64,000 nt of DNA from Trichobilharzia szidati (taxonomy: Eukaryota > Platyhelminthes > Trematoda > Strigeidida > Schistosomatidae), in contig OX235277.1 in NCBI GenBank assembly GCA_944472155.2, forward strand, positions 13,340,804 through 13,404,803, given 5' to 3'. Position 1 is the stretch's first letter. Each line of letters opens with the position of its first letter. The notes under the pieces were generated by a model that worked only from the letters and a program-made list of their open reading frames with translations, made no database searches and was not told the DNA's origin. The translations under genes and the position numbers were made by a program. Below are positions 44,290 through 56,569 of this stretch, in pieces.

Positions 44290-44790
44290 GCTATCAATAC
44301 CATGAAAACTATAGAATGCAATGCAAAGCAAAAATCGTATATCTTCTCCATGCAGTAGTAGTAGTAGTAATAGTTTCAATAACCATTTCACAGACATCTC
44401 CATCACAAGAAAACATTCATGCATTCTTCATAAACAAATCCTGTTGTATTTTCGAATTCATTAGCTTAGCTACGCCTAAAAATTACCTTATTATTATTAT
44501 TGTTCTTATTATTGTTTATTCATCAAAACATCATGTCAAGCATCATTGCTCTGCGATTCTTCTTATCCACATCATATCTTGCTTCATCCTGAGAATTGTG
44601 AAAACAAAATCTCATATGTTCAAATGGAAATCAAGATAAAAACAACATGAAAGTATATACCATACAACGAAGTAGAAAAACGAAATGCCTCGATGAACTA
44701 CAACAACAATAATGATAATAGTAAAAGTAACAACGAATTTTGTAAACAGAGGACACAAATTCGCATAATTTACGCCCTTCTCTCTAAAGA
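44290..44790. repeat. Landmark L1 segment
   Basis: Contains GCAATGCAAAGCAAAAATCG, a GTAGTAGTAGTA microsatellite (44355-44370, longer at 50956-51005) and L1 (44590-44780). Recurs at 50.87-51.43, 58.31-58.79 and 61.45-61.93 kb. Confidence 0.75.
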
Positions 44791-45995
44791 CAATATGCGA
44801 AATTTTTATTTCGCCTCCTGTGCACATTCATCACAAATCAACAAATGTGATATAAATATATTGATACGAGGAAAGAGTGTCTTCGAATATTCCTGATGAT
44901 ACTGTCTCAACTCGAATATGAATTAATTAAATTTGTGAGAAACTGGGAAATTGTGTTCACATGTATTTATCAATGGCAATCAGTACGTCCTGATGATTAA
45001 GGAACACGCTACATGATGGACAGATTCCGTCGTGATCCCAGATCAACGCGCGTGAACTGTGACAGAAACAGTAGTTCAACAATTCATTGCACACCACGGT
45101 GTACCAAGGAAGATACTGACAGATCACAGTCCTTGCTTTGTAATTGAAGAATGCACAACCTGTTTGCCGCTGATGAGTAACAGGTAAATCAGAACAAAAC
45201 CATACCTTCCAAAACGAATGGTTTGACTGACAGAGATAACCATACAATAAAGGATCGACTAGCCTCTAAGGGGACGGGGGGTAACTGAGGAACAAAGCTG
45301 CCATTGATTCTACTAGTGCATCTTGCGTCCACCCAGGAACAACAGGGAATTCACCATTCTAGCTGATGTATGACTAGAAACCACGACTAGCAATACACAG
45401 CACGACTGTTCCCTTCACCAAGACTGCAGTATGACAAGAATGGTAACGGAGTGGAAAGAAGCCTATGGAATGTAATCCGTAAACAGGATATGAGTACCGC
45501 CAAATGTGAGCACAGAGGAAAGATGAAATGCACAACGGTTGAATTAGACGATCAATTCAAGTCGAGACGAAGAAAGTAGACGATAAGATGCGGCCAGGTT
45601 CACGGAAACCCCTTCCGCAGTGGGAAGAATCATACACTGTCAACAACAGACGTGGTCCCATTTGTACCATCAAAAGACAGGAAAAAGTAAACGTGTTAAA
45701 ATCAGCCAACCGCCGAAATGGATGCAGTGGGATAAGAAAGCCGGGACCTAGACAACAACGATAGATCACATCTCCATAAAAATAAGATGCGAAATTGTTA
45801 TTTCGCCTCCTGTGCACATTCATCACAAATCAACAAATGGTGATCAATTAGACAACTAATAACAGCAATAGAAGTATTCCGATACGAGGAAAGTGTGTCT
45901 TCGAATATTCTTGATGATACCGCCTCAACTCGAATATGAATTAATTAATTAATTAATTGTGTGAGAAACTGGGAAATTGTGTTCACATTTCAATG
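44790..45995 (+). mobile_element. Gypsy-type pol end between direct repeats, copy 1
   Basis: A direct repeat of about 160-200 bp (44790-44965 and 45783-45995, containing GATACGAGGAAAG and CTCGAATATGAATTAATTAA) brackets an integrase relic. The repeats may be remnants of LTRs, ending ...TTGTGTTCACA. The same arrangement is at 58785-59905 and 61930-63115. Confidence 0.6.
45055..45780 (+). pseudogene. Gypsy-type integrase relic, copy 1
   Basis: ETVVQQFIAHHGVPRKILTD then HSPCFVIEE matches the integrase core HGVP..LxSDxGxxF, and RTKPYLPKRMV followed by LTE matches PYHPQxNGxxER. The D-to-E spacing is 36 residues, as expected for a DD35E-type core. Downstream, in other frames, SMTRMVTEWKEAYGM and KPLPQWEESYTVNNRRG resemble the region after integrase. 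Two in-frame stops (before IRTKPY and before LTE) are shared with both other copies. Integrase would join element DNA to the target; this one is dead. Confidence 0.75.
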
Positions 45996-46300
45996 AACAT
46001 GAGTATAATATTAAGAGTAGTTAATTCTGTCCATAGAACATTCACGAGTTTCCATAGTTTATAGTCATCTGTCTGTAGATTAGATGAGAAAGAGGGATTT
46101 CCTGTCTCGTCCACGTATACATCATCAAAGCAAACAGAGTTAATTAATTTTGACTACTGTGGACGAAAATGGAAGTACTTGGATAGGTAGTAATAAGCTC
46201 TTCGAACACAGTCGTGACGACAGACACTGTGTCAACGAATTCAACTCTCAAATGTAGGTTGGATTTCTTCTGATAAATATTGAAGTGTTCGCTTAGGCAC
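45996..46300. repeat. Landmark L2
   Basis: Segment with AGAGGGATTTCCTGTCTCGT and GACACTGTGTCAACGAATTC, matched at 63115-63400 and, more diverged, at 26.2 and 33.2 kb. Confidence 0.7.
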
Positions 46301-47489
46301 TAACATTATTCACTCTTGAATTTGGATCTGAATACATAGTCTAAGGTTGAAATGACAAAAGTTTCCAAACCCAAAATATCTAACCTAGAACAGAGAGACA
46401 AATACACCTATTCCACTTATTCCACTCAATATTCACCTGATCGAACCAAGCCAGATATCAGGCTTTCCGAAGTCATCTACAGAATACTCGTGAATCATGC
46501 TGAGCGAGTACAAGTCAAAATGAGTGAAGCTGATTAACGCTTTCTATATTAATTGATGGTTACGTGTAATTAACAATTACTCTAACACCTCTTTGGGAGT
46601 GTTACCCTTGTAGCTAAGAACATTTACTAAACATATGCGATTGTACAGCCTGACAATGGTATCCTCCAGAAAAGTAACTCTTACTTGAACATCTTTTCTT
46701 CCACATGACTCGATGGAGACTTTTCAGTTGAATCACTCTCATGATCCTTATGGTCAGGAGGCTATGTTACAAACGAAGACGTTGTACAAATGTATGTTGT
46801 CATAATTGTTGGTTGATTTCCAACCTTTGTCATTAGTCCTATTCGGGTTAGGCCGTTATACTTTAATACAACTTGAAAATATCCTGTATTCTAACGTAAG
46901 AACAGCTGTGAGATTAGGAGTTCATGAGTGTACAAACACAACATAACTGAAATTAAAAATATTTACTGAGGAAGAAATTGGTTCAAAATAGCTGACTGTG
47001 GATCAACCGAAAGATGAGGTCTATCATGTACATATCCTATCAAACTACAGATTTCTGCCTTTTTGTAATAAAAATATGTTTCCACCCTGGTTTGTTTATT
47101 CAAAAGACAACAGAATACAACAGTGAAATGAATTTATCTGAAAATCTAACATGTTGCCAATTACATACATCGTCTCTGTTATGCATCTGTATCTCATTGG
47201 CAACTCATTGGAAACTTTATTTCGACTGTATATCAGAGTGGAATATTTTCTTTTTCGTTATTTGAAGTTAATCTCACCAAATAATGAATGATGAATAGAG
47301 TTAAAAGCAATGCAGTGAAAATCCATACATAATTTCATTGATTTTTATGACTCACGATTCCAGTGTTACATTTATTGCACAATACAAATCTCTATGTATT
47401 GCAGTTAGATTTCGAGACAAGTAAGTAGCTTAACGTAGTATAACTTCAGCCTACATCACTGAAAACAAGATGAAATCTACTCATCACTT
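46301..47489. other. Unassigned sequence
   Basis: No recognised gene. A 61-codon frame (46352-46537) rich in K, R, S and Y has no known domain and no second copy in the window. Confidence 0.4.
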
Positions 47490-50039
47490 TGAAAAATACC
47501 TTCATACAATGCTAGACAAGGACACTAACAACTTATACAAAAACAGACCCTACGAGTTCGCTAGACGTAAAATTAGTAAGGCTGATATGAGGAGGGAAAT
47601 ACGAAAGAAGATCAAAATTACCCGCCATGTATTCATAATACATTTTCGACATTATCATCACTTCAGGCAGGATTTGAATAATGCTGGTTAATCTCTAACA
47701 TTTCAATACTGCCAGTCATCGGAACATGTCACATCAAATAATGTTTCTTATATATGACAGTTTCAAAGCTTTTGTATCAATACCCTTACTAATTACTTCA
47801 TATGTTCTAAATAGTTAGTCTGCGTAGGATGTAGATTAATTTTACCGCAAGAAGGATTGATTCTCACCGTCAAAACTGTCAAATTTTGTGATATATAACA
47901 CGCTACTTCATCCTATAAGCGATCATCAATTTAACATAGTGCTGCTTCAGGAGTGAAAGAAATAAACATCTTGTACCTTTGAACATTGTCTCATTTCTCA
48001 TTTGAAGTTGTAAAGAGCTGAGGAGAATCAGCATAGCGTTATTGCAAACCTTGTTATTATTCTACTTCATCCCTGCTCAACATATCACGGTTTATTCATT
48101 GTTCGTTTTCTTTTTCAGCTTGACATCGAGTTCTATTCACAATGGAACTATAAATCATGAACAATTTCAAATGCACATACATTTTCACAGTTCTAAAGTT
48201 GACACAGTTTTGTCTTCATGAAAACAGAATAAATTTGAGCGATTGTAATTTCCCAAAGATGTTCAACATGACTGACAATGTGTGACAAAATAAGCAAATG
48301 TTTGCCTAATGTATGAGTGATAATATTTAAGTAGTATGTCAAAAAACACTTGAAAAAGAGAAACAATTCAAATCCATCGAAATTTCATCACGATCAGGTT
48401 ACAGTGTTTCTAAATTTAATTAATTACAAGATATAACCTAAGAAGAGAACACAATTATACGTTCCTTAAGTTTATAGTGGTATAATGAACTATTCTGCAC
48501 AATGAATTCAGAGGTATTTTGATGAACGCTCACACGTCCACCATACACTATTACTGAACACTAACTAATTCTCCTGCACCTTCCATCCGTAATTTGTAAA
48601 TAATGCTCAAAGAGGACTTCGTGGAGTTGAGTACCTCCAGTTCACTGGATGCTCAAAATTTGAGCAACTAATACAAGAATGTAATTGTAGAACTCAGGAA
48701 TGAGTGGGGTGGAGATTGATATTCCATATCTATAAAGTTCATTTTAAATATAACACAGTCACTGAGTGTTAATAACGAGACGATTCTGATGTGATCCATT
48801 TATTAATATATCGCCTCAGTGTGTGTTATGTCAACTGAACTTATCTAATATGTTCGAGTAATTCACTTGTATTTGTCTCTTGATTACCATGTCGGATAAC
48901 GTTCTATAACGCCTCTGCAGAATTGTGCGATTTGTGGCGCTGGTCAACATAACTCAGAACTCATTGCACAAAATGGGCCCCTTCAATGTCTAATTCACAA
49001 TTATCTGAAATTAATTCCCGGTTGATTCTTCCATTTTTACTAAGCAATTCACTATTGTCACCTTTAATAGGTCCATTTTGTTCACCAATCTACGTTACTT
49101 CTGCTTACAAGCTCTTCAAAGTTGTCTCAGGGACACCTCACTGCCAGGCTTTAACTTGATATTAAATATCGAGTGAAGCATAAGTGATTCAATTTCACTA
49201 ACCTCAACATATGTAGTTTTCTACGTCTGGAAGATACTGGTCACTGTAGCATAGACTTCAGTGATTATACGACTGTGTAAATGTTTTTAATTCTTTTACG
49301 TTCCCAGTGGAACAAAGGGCTACAAGCTAGAAGCTTGAAGTTTCTGTAGCAGTGGTGCTTATTTTAACAAGATTAGTTTCCTAGCGCCATGACCAACTTT
49401 CCCTTCTTACCAGTCTTATAACTGGTTTGGCAAGGTTAGTGAGTGCGTCTATGACCGTGGATCGAACCCCGAAACACATATTTTATATTTTACTGTGGAT
49501 ATTTTACTCTGCATATTTATAGTCTTGTAAATGTGAATCAAACACGACTTTCACAGACACCATCTAAAATAACCCAGTATACGCCGATACACAGAAGATG
49601 CTAGAGTGCGAATTTCGATTTACAGCTGACTTCAATGGAAAGCCACCAGTAAATTTCCTCCGGAGTAACCCATTTCGTACTTCATGAGGATAACTTCAAC
49701 CACCCTCATCACTGATTGCATATGAAATTCCAGTCGCTTAACATCAATCTTCGACAAAAAATCTAAAGCAGTACTTCCTCTATAACTTTCATATGCCTAA
49801 CCTTGATATATTCAATTCACTCTGTTTTTGAAAAGGCCAAGTAATCTTCACTGTGATAAAGAGACTGAAGACGCGATATTTTCGTCCCAAAATCCAATTC
49901 CTTCAAGGAAGCAATCGGAGACGATGGTGCAAAGTTTTATGAGAACATCATCACTTAAATCAGCCTACATCTCACAAGTGAATCTACCAATTATCACGTT
50001 GATGTAGATGGAAGAATGGAATGATAGCTATTGTTATTA
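47490..50039. repeat. Macro-block S, copy 2
   Basis: Matches 40.9-43.48 kb. It carries the shared SINE-C (49280-49490, minus) and L4 (about 49935-50015). A 73-codon basic open frame at 47470-47691 (KISKADMRREIRKKIKI) lies at its left edge; the equivalent sequence near 40.93-41.05 kb is broken, so I do not call it a gene. Confidence 0.75.
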
Positions 50040-50870
50040 TATTATTATTTCTTTTAATTCCTAGAGAAATATAGGGCTTCAGCCGTGCGTCTCTATTGCG
50101 TTCGGTTCTCTGCTAGAGTCTTCATCTGACTGCAAGTCTGCCCACATGCTTTCATCTCCTCTTCACATGACCTCCTCCAAGTCACCCTTGCACTGACGAC
50201 CAACTCGCCACTTCCCTTTCGGGTTCCACTCGAGCAATGCCTTGTCTAGTGATGTCACTCACTTGATGGTTTCCTCAGAGTATGGCCTCCAATGCACCTC
50301 CATTTCTTCCTTCCTATTTGTTTCACAATCGGTTCCTGGTTGGTTCGCTCCAAGAGATCTCTATTGCTGATCTTTTCTGGCCATCTGATCTTGAGTATTG
50401 AGTGAAGACAACTGTTAATGAAGGTCTGTAGTTTGTTTGAGATGCTCTTCATGACGGGCAGTGCAAGTCTCTGATCCATATAGTAGCACTGACTGACTTC
50501 ACATTGGAGTTGAAAATCCGGATCTTATTTTCATTTTCGTGCTGAGTGCTGTTGACCTCCACACAGACTTGAGAGTAGTGAAAGCTTGTCTTGCTTTTCC
50601 GATTCTCGCTTTGATATCCTCCTCAGTTCCGTCCGCCTGTAGTTGAAACGATGCTTCCCAGGTGGGTGGGTAGGTAAAAGAGGTTGTTTCTTTCAGGTTC
50701 CTCCCATTTATGCTGATGGTGTCTGTTGATGTTGTTAGTGGTGGTGTTGTTGCCCAGGAATCTTCAACACCTCTGTTTTCTCTATGTTCACCTGAAGTGA
50801 AGTCCTATCTTTGATGCTTCTTCCCCTGCCTACTTTTAGCTTTTCGCTTGCACATCTTCCAGTTTGTGGG
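50040..50870 (-). pseudogene. RTE-B insertion, copy in second block
   Basis: Same element and same insertion site as 43483-44289. SISNKLQTFINSCLHSILKI, RWPEKISNRDLLERTNQEPI and KQIGRKKWRCIGG are readable on the minus strand (50479-50255). The 3' motif lies at about 50075-50085. It moved here by block duplication, not by a new insertion. Confidence 0.8.
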
Positions 50871-51569
50871 AAATCAGACATACATCATTGGCTATCCATA
50901 CCATGAAAACTATAGAATGCAATGCAAAGCAAAAATCGTATATCTTCTCCATGTAGTAGTAGCAGTAGTAGTAATAGTATTAGTAGTAAAAGTAGTAGTA
51001 GTAGTTTTAATAACCATTTCACAGACATCTCCATCACAAGAAAACATTCATACATTCACGATAAACAAATCCTAATGTATTTTCGAATTCATTAGCTTAG
51101 CCACGCCTAAAAATTACCTTATTATTGTTATTGTTCCTATTATTGTTTATTCATCAAAACATCATGTCAAGCATCATTGCTCTGCGATTCTTCTTATCCA
51201 CATCATATCTTGCTTCATCCTGAGAAGTGTGAAAACAAAATCTCATATGTTCAAATAGAAATCAAGATAAAAACAACATGAAGGTATATACCATACAAAG
51301 AAGTAGAAAAACGAAATGCCTCGATAAACTCCAAAAACAATAATGATAATAGTAAAAGTAAGAATAAATTCTGTAAACACAAAAAAAAATTCACCTTGTT
51401 TACACCCTTCTCTCTAAAGATAAGATGCGAAAGTTTTATCTCGACTTCTGTGCACATTCATCAAAAATCGACAAATGGTGATGAATTAAACAAGTAATAG
51501 CAGCAATAGAATTTTTTCGATACGAGGAAAGAGTGTCTTCAAATATTCTTGATGATACTGTCTCAAATC
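50871..51569. repeat. Landmark L1 and part of the integrase-flanking repeat
   Basis: L1 at 51230-51430 and one copy of the direct repeat at 51430-51569. The integrase relic is absent here and the repeat runs straight into block Q. Confidence 0.7.
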
Positions 51570-52825
51570 GAATATTCCTTCACAGAAGCATATTCACTTA
51601 TTATTACTCAGAAACTTTCGTTTATTACAAAGAAATCTGACTAAAAGTTATCCTGTAATAATTGTTTATTCGTCAAATCATTTTCATCATCATTGCCTGT
51701 TCACTCTCGTATTATACATATATATGTGGCGTATGCTACTGAAAGGTTTGTCAGCAGTATATTTACAGACGCTCATAGGCACAACAATATTAAATAGCGG
51801 AGAGATAGATTTGAAAACACCAAAAGAAAATGATCTGTCACTATTGCTGGGAAACATCCGAAACTCATAAAGAAGACAAAGAAACACATATTGAAAGAAT
51901 GGCAGAAGTATGGTCATACAGAAGATCTGTGCACATGACGACTTTCGTAGAAGTTGAATATAACTTCTCTATATGTTTATATCAAGTCCCTAATGCATCA
52001 TTTCCGTGCGGCGATGCTGGGACCTAACCGAGACGCATTAGTGTTGGCTGGGAAGCTGATGTAATTAATTCGTCATGCACTCCCCCGTTCATCGAAAGTG
52101 TTCCAGATCAAATTGATCAGCAACCACACACCTAGTTAATGCCTCACAACCCACAGGCATTGCTGAGCTAGCAAAACGAGGCACTGGAGGAAACACTGTC
52201 CGAGAATTCGGAACAGTCAAAACCATAAACGACACAATTTGTCTTCGTTTCCTGTGATAAGTCTGGAAATAATAGGGGCCAGCCATTTCTTCTGATGATA
52301 AAATAAATAAGGTGGTATTTGGCTGGATGAGAGACCGTTTAAAATACAGGATGGTATTATTTAAACGTGTTAATCTGCATCATACTTGAAATCTTTGAAA
52401 TGTGATGATATTATGCCCATCCTGTAAAGGACAAGGCGACTTCACTTCAACATATCATCACAACGACCTTCAACATTATTATCGATGATTCATCACATTA
52501 GTGGTAATTAAACGGATTGATTTTGTCTCTCAGTCGAGGATAACTAAGCATTTTGGTGTCAACTCACGTAACCAATAAACGAGTCGTTATCGTTAGATTT
52601 CCAAGCTTCCACGATTCCCGCACAGTCCACTGTTATATTCTCAATATGTCACTGTGTTACATAAACACCGGGAACTATCTACATATTACAGCTTCACATT
52701 TTGGGCAGTGGAAATACATTTAACATCTATATAAATTGATCTATACAGAGACACCAACTGTCTCCTTTAAATATCTTCAAAATTTTTCGAAGATAATCAT
52801 GTCTTACTGTTATTTCATTCAACTA

Positions 52826-53100
52826 AACATGATAAGTAGGTGTTCGCCTGCTTTGTGCGTTGGTGGCACGGCGGTTAGGACGCTCACCGACCATGCACAT
52901 GGTCCGCGGTTCGATCACCGGCCGACGCAGTCTCTTATCTCGCTAAGCCAGAAATAATGCTGGTGAAGAGGAAAGGTTGGGCATGAGGCTAGCGACCCCG
53001 TCCTGTAAAAATAATCACCACTGCTACAGAAACTTCAAGTCTCTAGCTTGAATCCCTATGTTCCACTGGGGAACGTGAAGGAAAAATAACATGATAGGTA
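52826..53100 (+). repeat. Full-length SINE-C with 13-bp target duplication
   Basis: SINE body 52839-53087; flanks AACATGATAAGTA (52826-52838) and AACATGATAGGTA (53088-53100). A box TGGCACGGCGG (52864-52874), B box GGTTCGATCAC (52908-52918), body AGGTTGGGCATGAGGCTAGC, end CCCTATGTTCCACTGGGGAA then a short A-rich tail. Block copy 1 (about 39350) lacks it. This is the reference copy for the family. Confidence 0.9.
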
Positions 53101-53444
53101 ATCATTCATATGATATCCTGTCAACCGTCCACCACAACTCATCGTGTACAAGGTAATAATGAGTTCTGGTAGATAGGCCACTTGTCATCTTCTGTTGTTG
53201 TGGTTGTTATCATGTGGAATTGTCCTCCACAACGATCATAAATTTACCAATATCTTAGCTGGCCAAAATAACAGCCTCCTTCGACTCAATACTTGACAGA
53301 GCTAAAAAGATTCCAATAAATGAAGTCGTCTCATTCAGCTGTCTCTCGATTATATAAGGCCGTGTCCGACTAAGTTGTCAGCGATACATCTGAAATATTG
53401 AACTCGTCGTTTGGTAGAAGTCAGAATTCATGATATGGCCATTA

Positions 53445-53635
53445 AATCGGGTCCCAGTGGCTGATAGGTATACGAGCTTGCCTTGTAACCGGAAGGTCCT
53501 GAGTTCAAAACCTGGCAGTGGGTGCGTACTGCCGATGATTCCCAAACTAGGCTGATGAAACAGCTGTCCAGTACTCCCTGTTGGTTCTCAATGGTTCTCT
53601 AACTGATATCAATCCGTGATCAACTCGTAAAAATT
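53445..53635 (+). repeat. S2 SINE, second block copy
   Basis: Same insertion as 39660-39850. The hammerhead remnant at 53526-53574 has GTACTG/CAGTAC helix I intact, core CCGATGA, a 3-bp insertion before GAAA, and ACAGCTGTC intact. Confidence 0.8.
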
Positions 53636-54439
53636 TAGTCTTTTATTAATGTTCAAATTTTACTTTTAAGATGACGGAGAGTGAGATGATAGAATATTAA
53701 AGGAAAGTTCAACTGACAATCCGATGTACTTGTGCTTTCATCAGATGAGCTCAGCTCACACCTTCTTCATCTACAAATACACAGATCACTTCTCATGATA
53801 AATTCCCGTTAGAACAGAGGCTGAATGTGTGTTTATTCTTTTATATATATCGAAGTGCTCATTATATGAAGAAATATTTCCAGAAATATCCGTATGTTTC
53901 ATTGACAGCGATCGACTATTTATGGTTGAATCTGATCTTATCTTCAGTTCATTTACCTTCGGCATCTTAATGCAAAACACAGGGCTTCAGTAACACTTGT
54001 CGCTTGCATTCTTGATAGTTCTTGAGTTGGTTGGTTCGACTGAACCACGAGCCCTGTGATTACACTTTGGAATTCCAAATATTTGTGTCAGAATGAAAGT
54101 AGGAAAGAGTAGAATCAAATGATGTGAAGCGAATATCACATTCTCTATTGTAGGTGATTATTATTTTACTGATATCTTCTGCCTACTTATAAGAATTGTC
54201 AGTAGTGCAATATACACTTTTCAATGTTTTCGAACACTCACGCATACATATTGATTTTACGGCAGTCTTCTAGTTGGTGAATATATTTCCTTCAACTGAT
54301 TCCATTCTTCCTTCGATTAGCTTCTTCACCTTAGCCCTCATCGCATAGTTCTATTTATTTTGTTTCACTCTCTAAAGATCATATAAAATATGAATTCCTA
54401 TATAAGGACGATGCCAAGAACATCGTCCATATATAGGAC

Positions 54440-54769
54440 TTATATAAAACTCCAATGTGAAGTCAGTGCTACTATACAGATCAGAGACTTGGCGCGTCAT
54501 AAAGAGCATCTCAAACAAAATACAGACCTTCATTAACAGTTGTCTTCACTCAATACTCAAGATCAAATGGCCAGTCAGAAAAGATCAGCAAGAGAGATCT
54601 CTTGGAGCGAACCAACCAGGAACCGATTGTGAAACAAATGGGTGAGAAGAAATAGAGATGGATTGACCATACTCTGAGGAGACAAACCATCAAGTGACAT
54701 CAATAGACAAGCCATTGCTCGAGTGGAACCCGAAAAGGAAGCGGCGAGTTGGTCGTCAGTGTGAGGGGT
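54440..54769 (+). pseudogene. RTE-B fragment, plus strand
   Basis: MKSVLLYRSETWRVIKSISN, KIQTFINSCLHSILKIKWPV and RKDQQERSLGANQP are readable from 54457. It lacks both the RT catalytic core and the 3' end, stopping abruptly near 54769, where a possible LTR begins. Confidence 0.8.
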
Positions 54770-55735
54770 TGCAGGCGTACTGGTGTAAGTCCTGCGTTTC
54801 TTCAAAGGAATTACATCAAGACATTGTCTTCGAGGCTATGTGTACTGTTCGTATATATGCATGGTGCATCGTATTAATTGGTGTTTTTGGATTCACTGTG
54901 TTTACTTGTTGTTTTCGTATTTTGTTGTATTGTATAATTTTGACAAAATTTTCGTCGTGTTTACTTCTGAAGTTGTTTCGAGTCTTCTACATCTGTGAAT
55001 GAATTGATTGATGTTAAAGACAGCAGATGGGTTGTATAAGCCAGGTAGGCTAGTGCTGAGAATGACATGCACACATAGACAAGCATCAGCTGTGAAATCA
55101 ATGACTGAGAATGAATGTTTCGATTTAGGCTGTGATCCCACGCACCGGGGAGCGAGAGTGTTGACGACTGAGGCTTGCATAGGTCACCGTTACTAGGACT
55201 GAGGCAGAATGAGTGAAAAGTGATAGCAGTGGTAATTTGTACTGAATAGATAAGAGGGTGTGCGAAGAGTATCATGAGGTGCTGCTACGGTCATGTTGCT
55301 TTCTGCAAGAGTCATTCTAGCAAGTGGCGTTTGTATTGCAAGATGTCAAGAGGATGCCTTTAACTGGAAGGCGCAGGTCGTCGTCGACGAGTGAGATTGT
55401 GCTGTGGGTATGCCTGTGGTGTGTTGACTTTGCTGTTTGTTTTCCATTTCAGCTTCGTCCTTGTGGCCTAGGTTCCCGTATTGGGATCCAAGTCAACGTG
55501 TAATGGTCGTGATGGAAAAAGGAGATGGATCCCTTTTTGCAGGGGAGTGTCAATGTAGTTGAAGAATGAACTAGTCACCGATACTGCAGTCATCGTTCTA
55601 TCGTACTCTGTTCGTTGGAAGACGGAGAAATACTATCAGAGGTATTATTGTGATTAATTGTTATGACATTTATTCTTAGACTTTGTGTATAATAACCTTA
55701 TTGTTGATTACATATTGGCGCAAGAATAAAGGATT
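54770..55735 (+). other. Possible LTR with primer-binding site
   Basis: Interrupts RTE-B. It may begin TGCAGGCG (about 54771) and end GATTACA (about 55711), a few bases before TTGGCGCAAGAATAAAG, which resembles a primer-binding site. A TATA-like GTATATATGC occurs near 54850. I see no second copy in the window and no target duplication, so this is weak. Confidence 0.3.
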
Positions 55736-56569
55736 CTCGAGTCACCAATCTGTGTTCTGTTTTTTCACGTTGGTTATTGCACATTGTTGCTGAAGGTCTT
55801 CTAAGGACAGCGTTAAGTCCAGTTTCGTTAGACCTAGACATTGACAGGGTATCATCTTTACGATATAGAAATCGACTATGAATTACGTACACCAATCTCA
55901 ACAACACGGATTCTACTAAATTAGTTGGTTATGTGTTGAATGGACAAGGCGTTGATGTCTGTAACTGATTCGAACGAGAAACAACTTCCCGATTTCTAAT
56001 GCTTTCGAACAATCACGAATGTCTATCTCTAATAGTTATCAGATAAGGAGAGCACACAATCCATCAATTCATTCAGCCATTATCTCACTACATTAGACAA
56101 GCTTCCAGGAATAAAATTGTCTCATCAAGATCACTTGTTTTGCAAATAACCTTTACAGATTCCACTCTATCAACATAACAATAACTGAAACTCACACTAA
56201 GCGAATTCTATCAATTCTACCTCTCGACATTCAAGAATAGTCACACAAACGAAGGACAAACTCGTTGAGTCACCAATCATGGTTGGTTTCAGTAATGACC
56301 ATATTATAATGGTGCACATGAGTTTCTGGTTAGAAACGTGTGCTTTTCATGATTTGTAGAATTACTTTGTCGCCAAAAGACTCCTCAGACTGAATCTCTC
56401 ACATCATTCCTATCCGTAACTCCACATTATAGCCCTTTATTCTAGTCCCATGAGAAACTGATAGGTACTGATGCTATATTTAAAATACTGGTATCCATTC
56501 ATATAAACTTACACATCTTCACATATTCTGTGTCATGCCTATTCTATTCCTCAACTAAATAAACCTGGT
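55736..56569. other. Unassigned sequence
   Basis: If 54770-55735 is an LTR this would be its leader or internal part, but no gag or pol is recognisable. The minus frame at 55698-55907 has no domain. Confidence 0.35.

Larger units (their letters stand above)
51570..54430. repeat. Macro-block Q/R, copy 2
   Basis: Matches 38080-40681. Two differences are an inserted SINE-C (52839-53087) and small indels. Contains the shared S2 SINE (53445-53635). No gene recognised. Confidence 0.8.

Noticed and set aside
47470..47691. 73-codon lysine- and arginine-rich open frame
   Set aside because: The equivalent sequence near 40.93 kb is broken and no domain is recognised.
52950..52980. CTGGTGAAGAGGAAAGG in SINE-C as a hammerhead core
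   Set aside because: There is no helix II, and other SINE-C copies read CTGGTAAAGAGG, so the core is not conserved.
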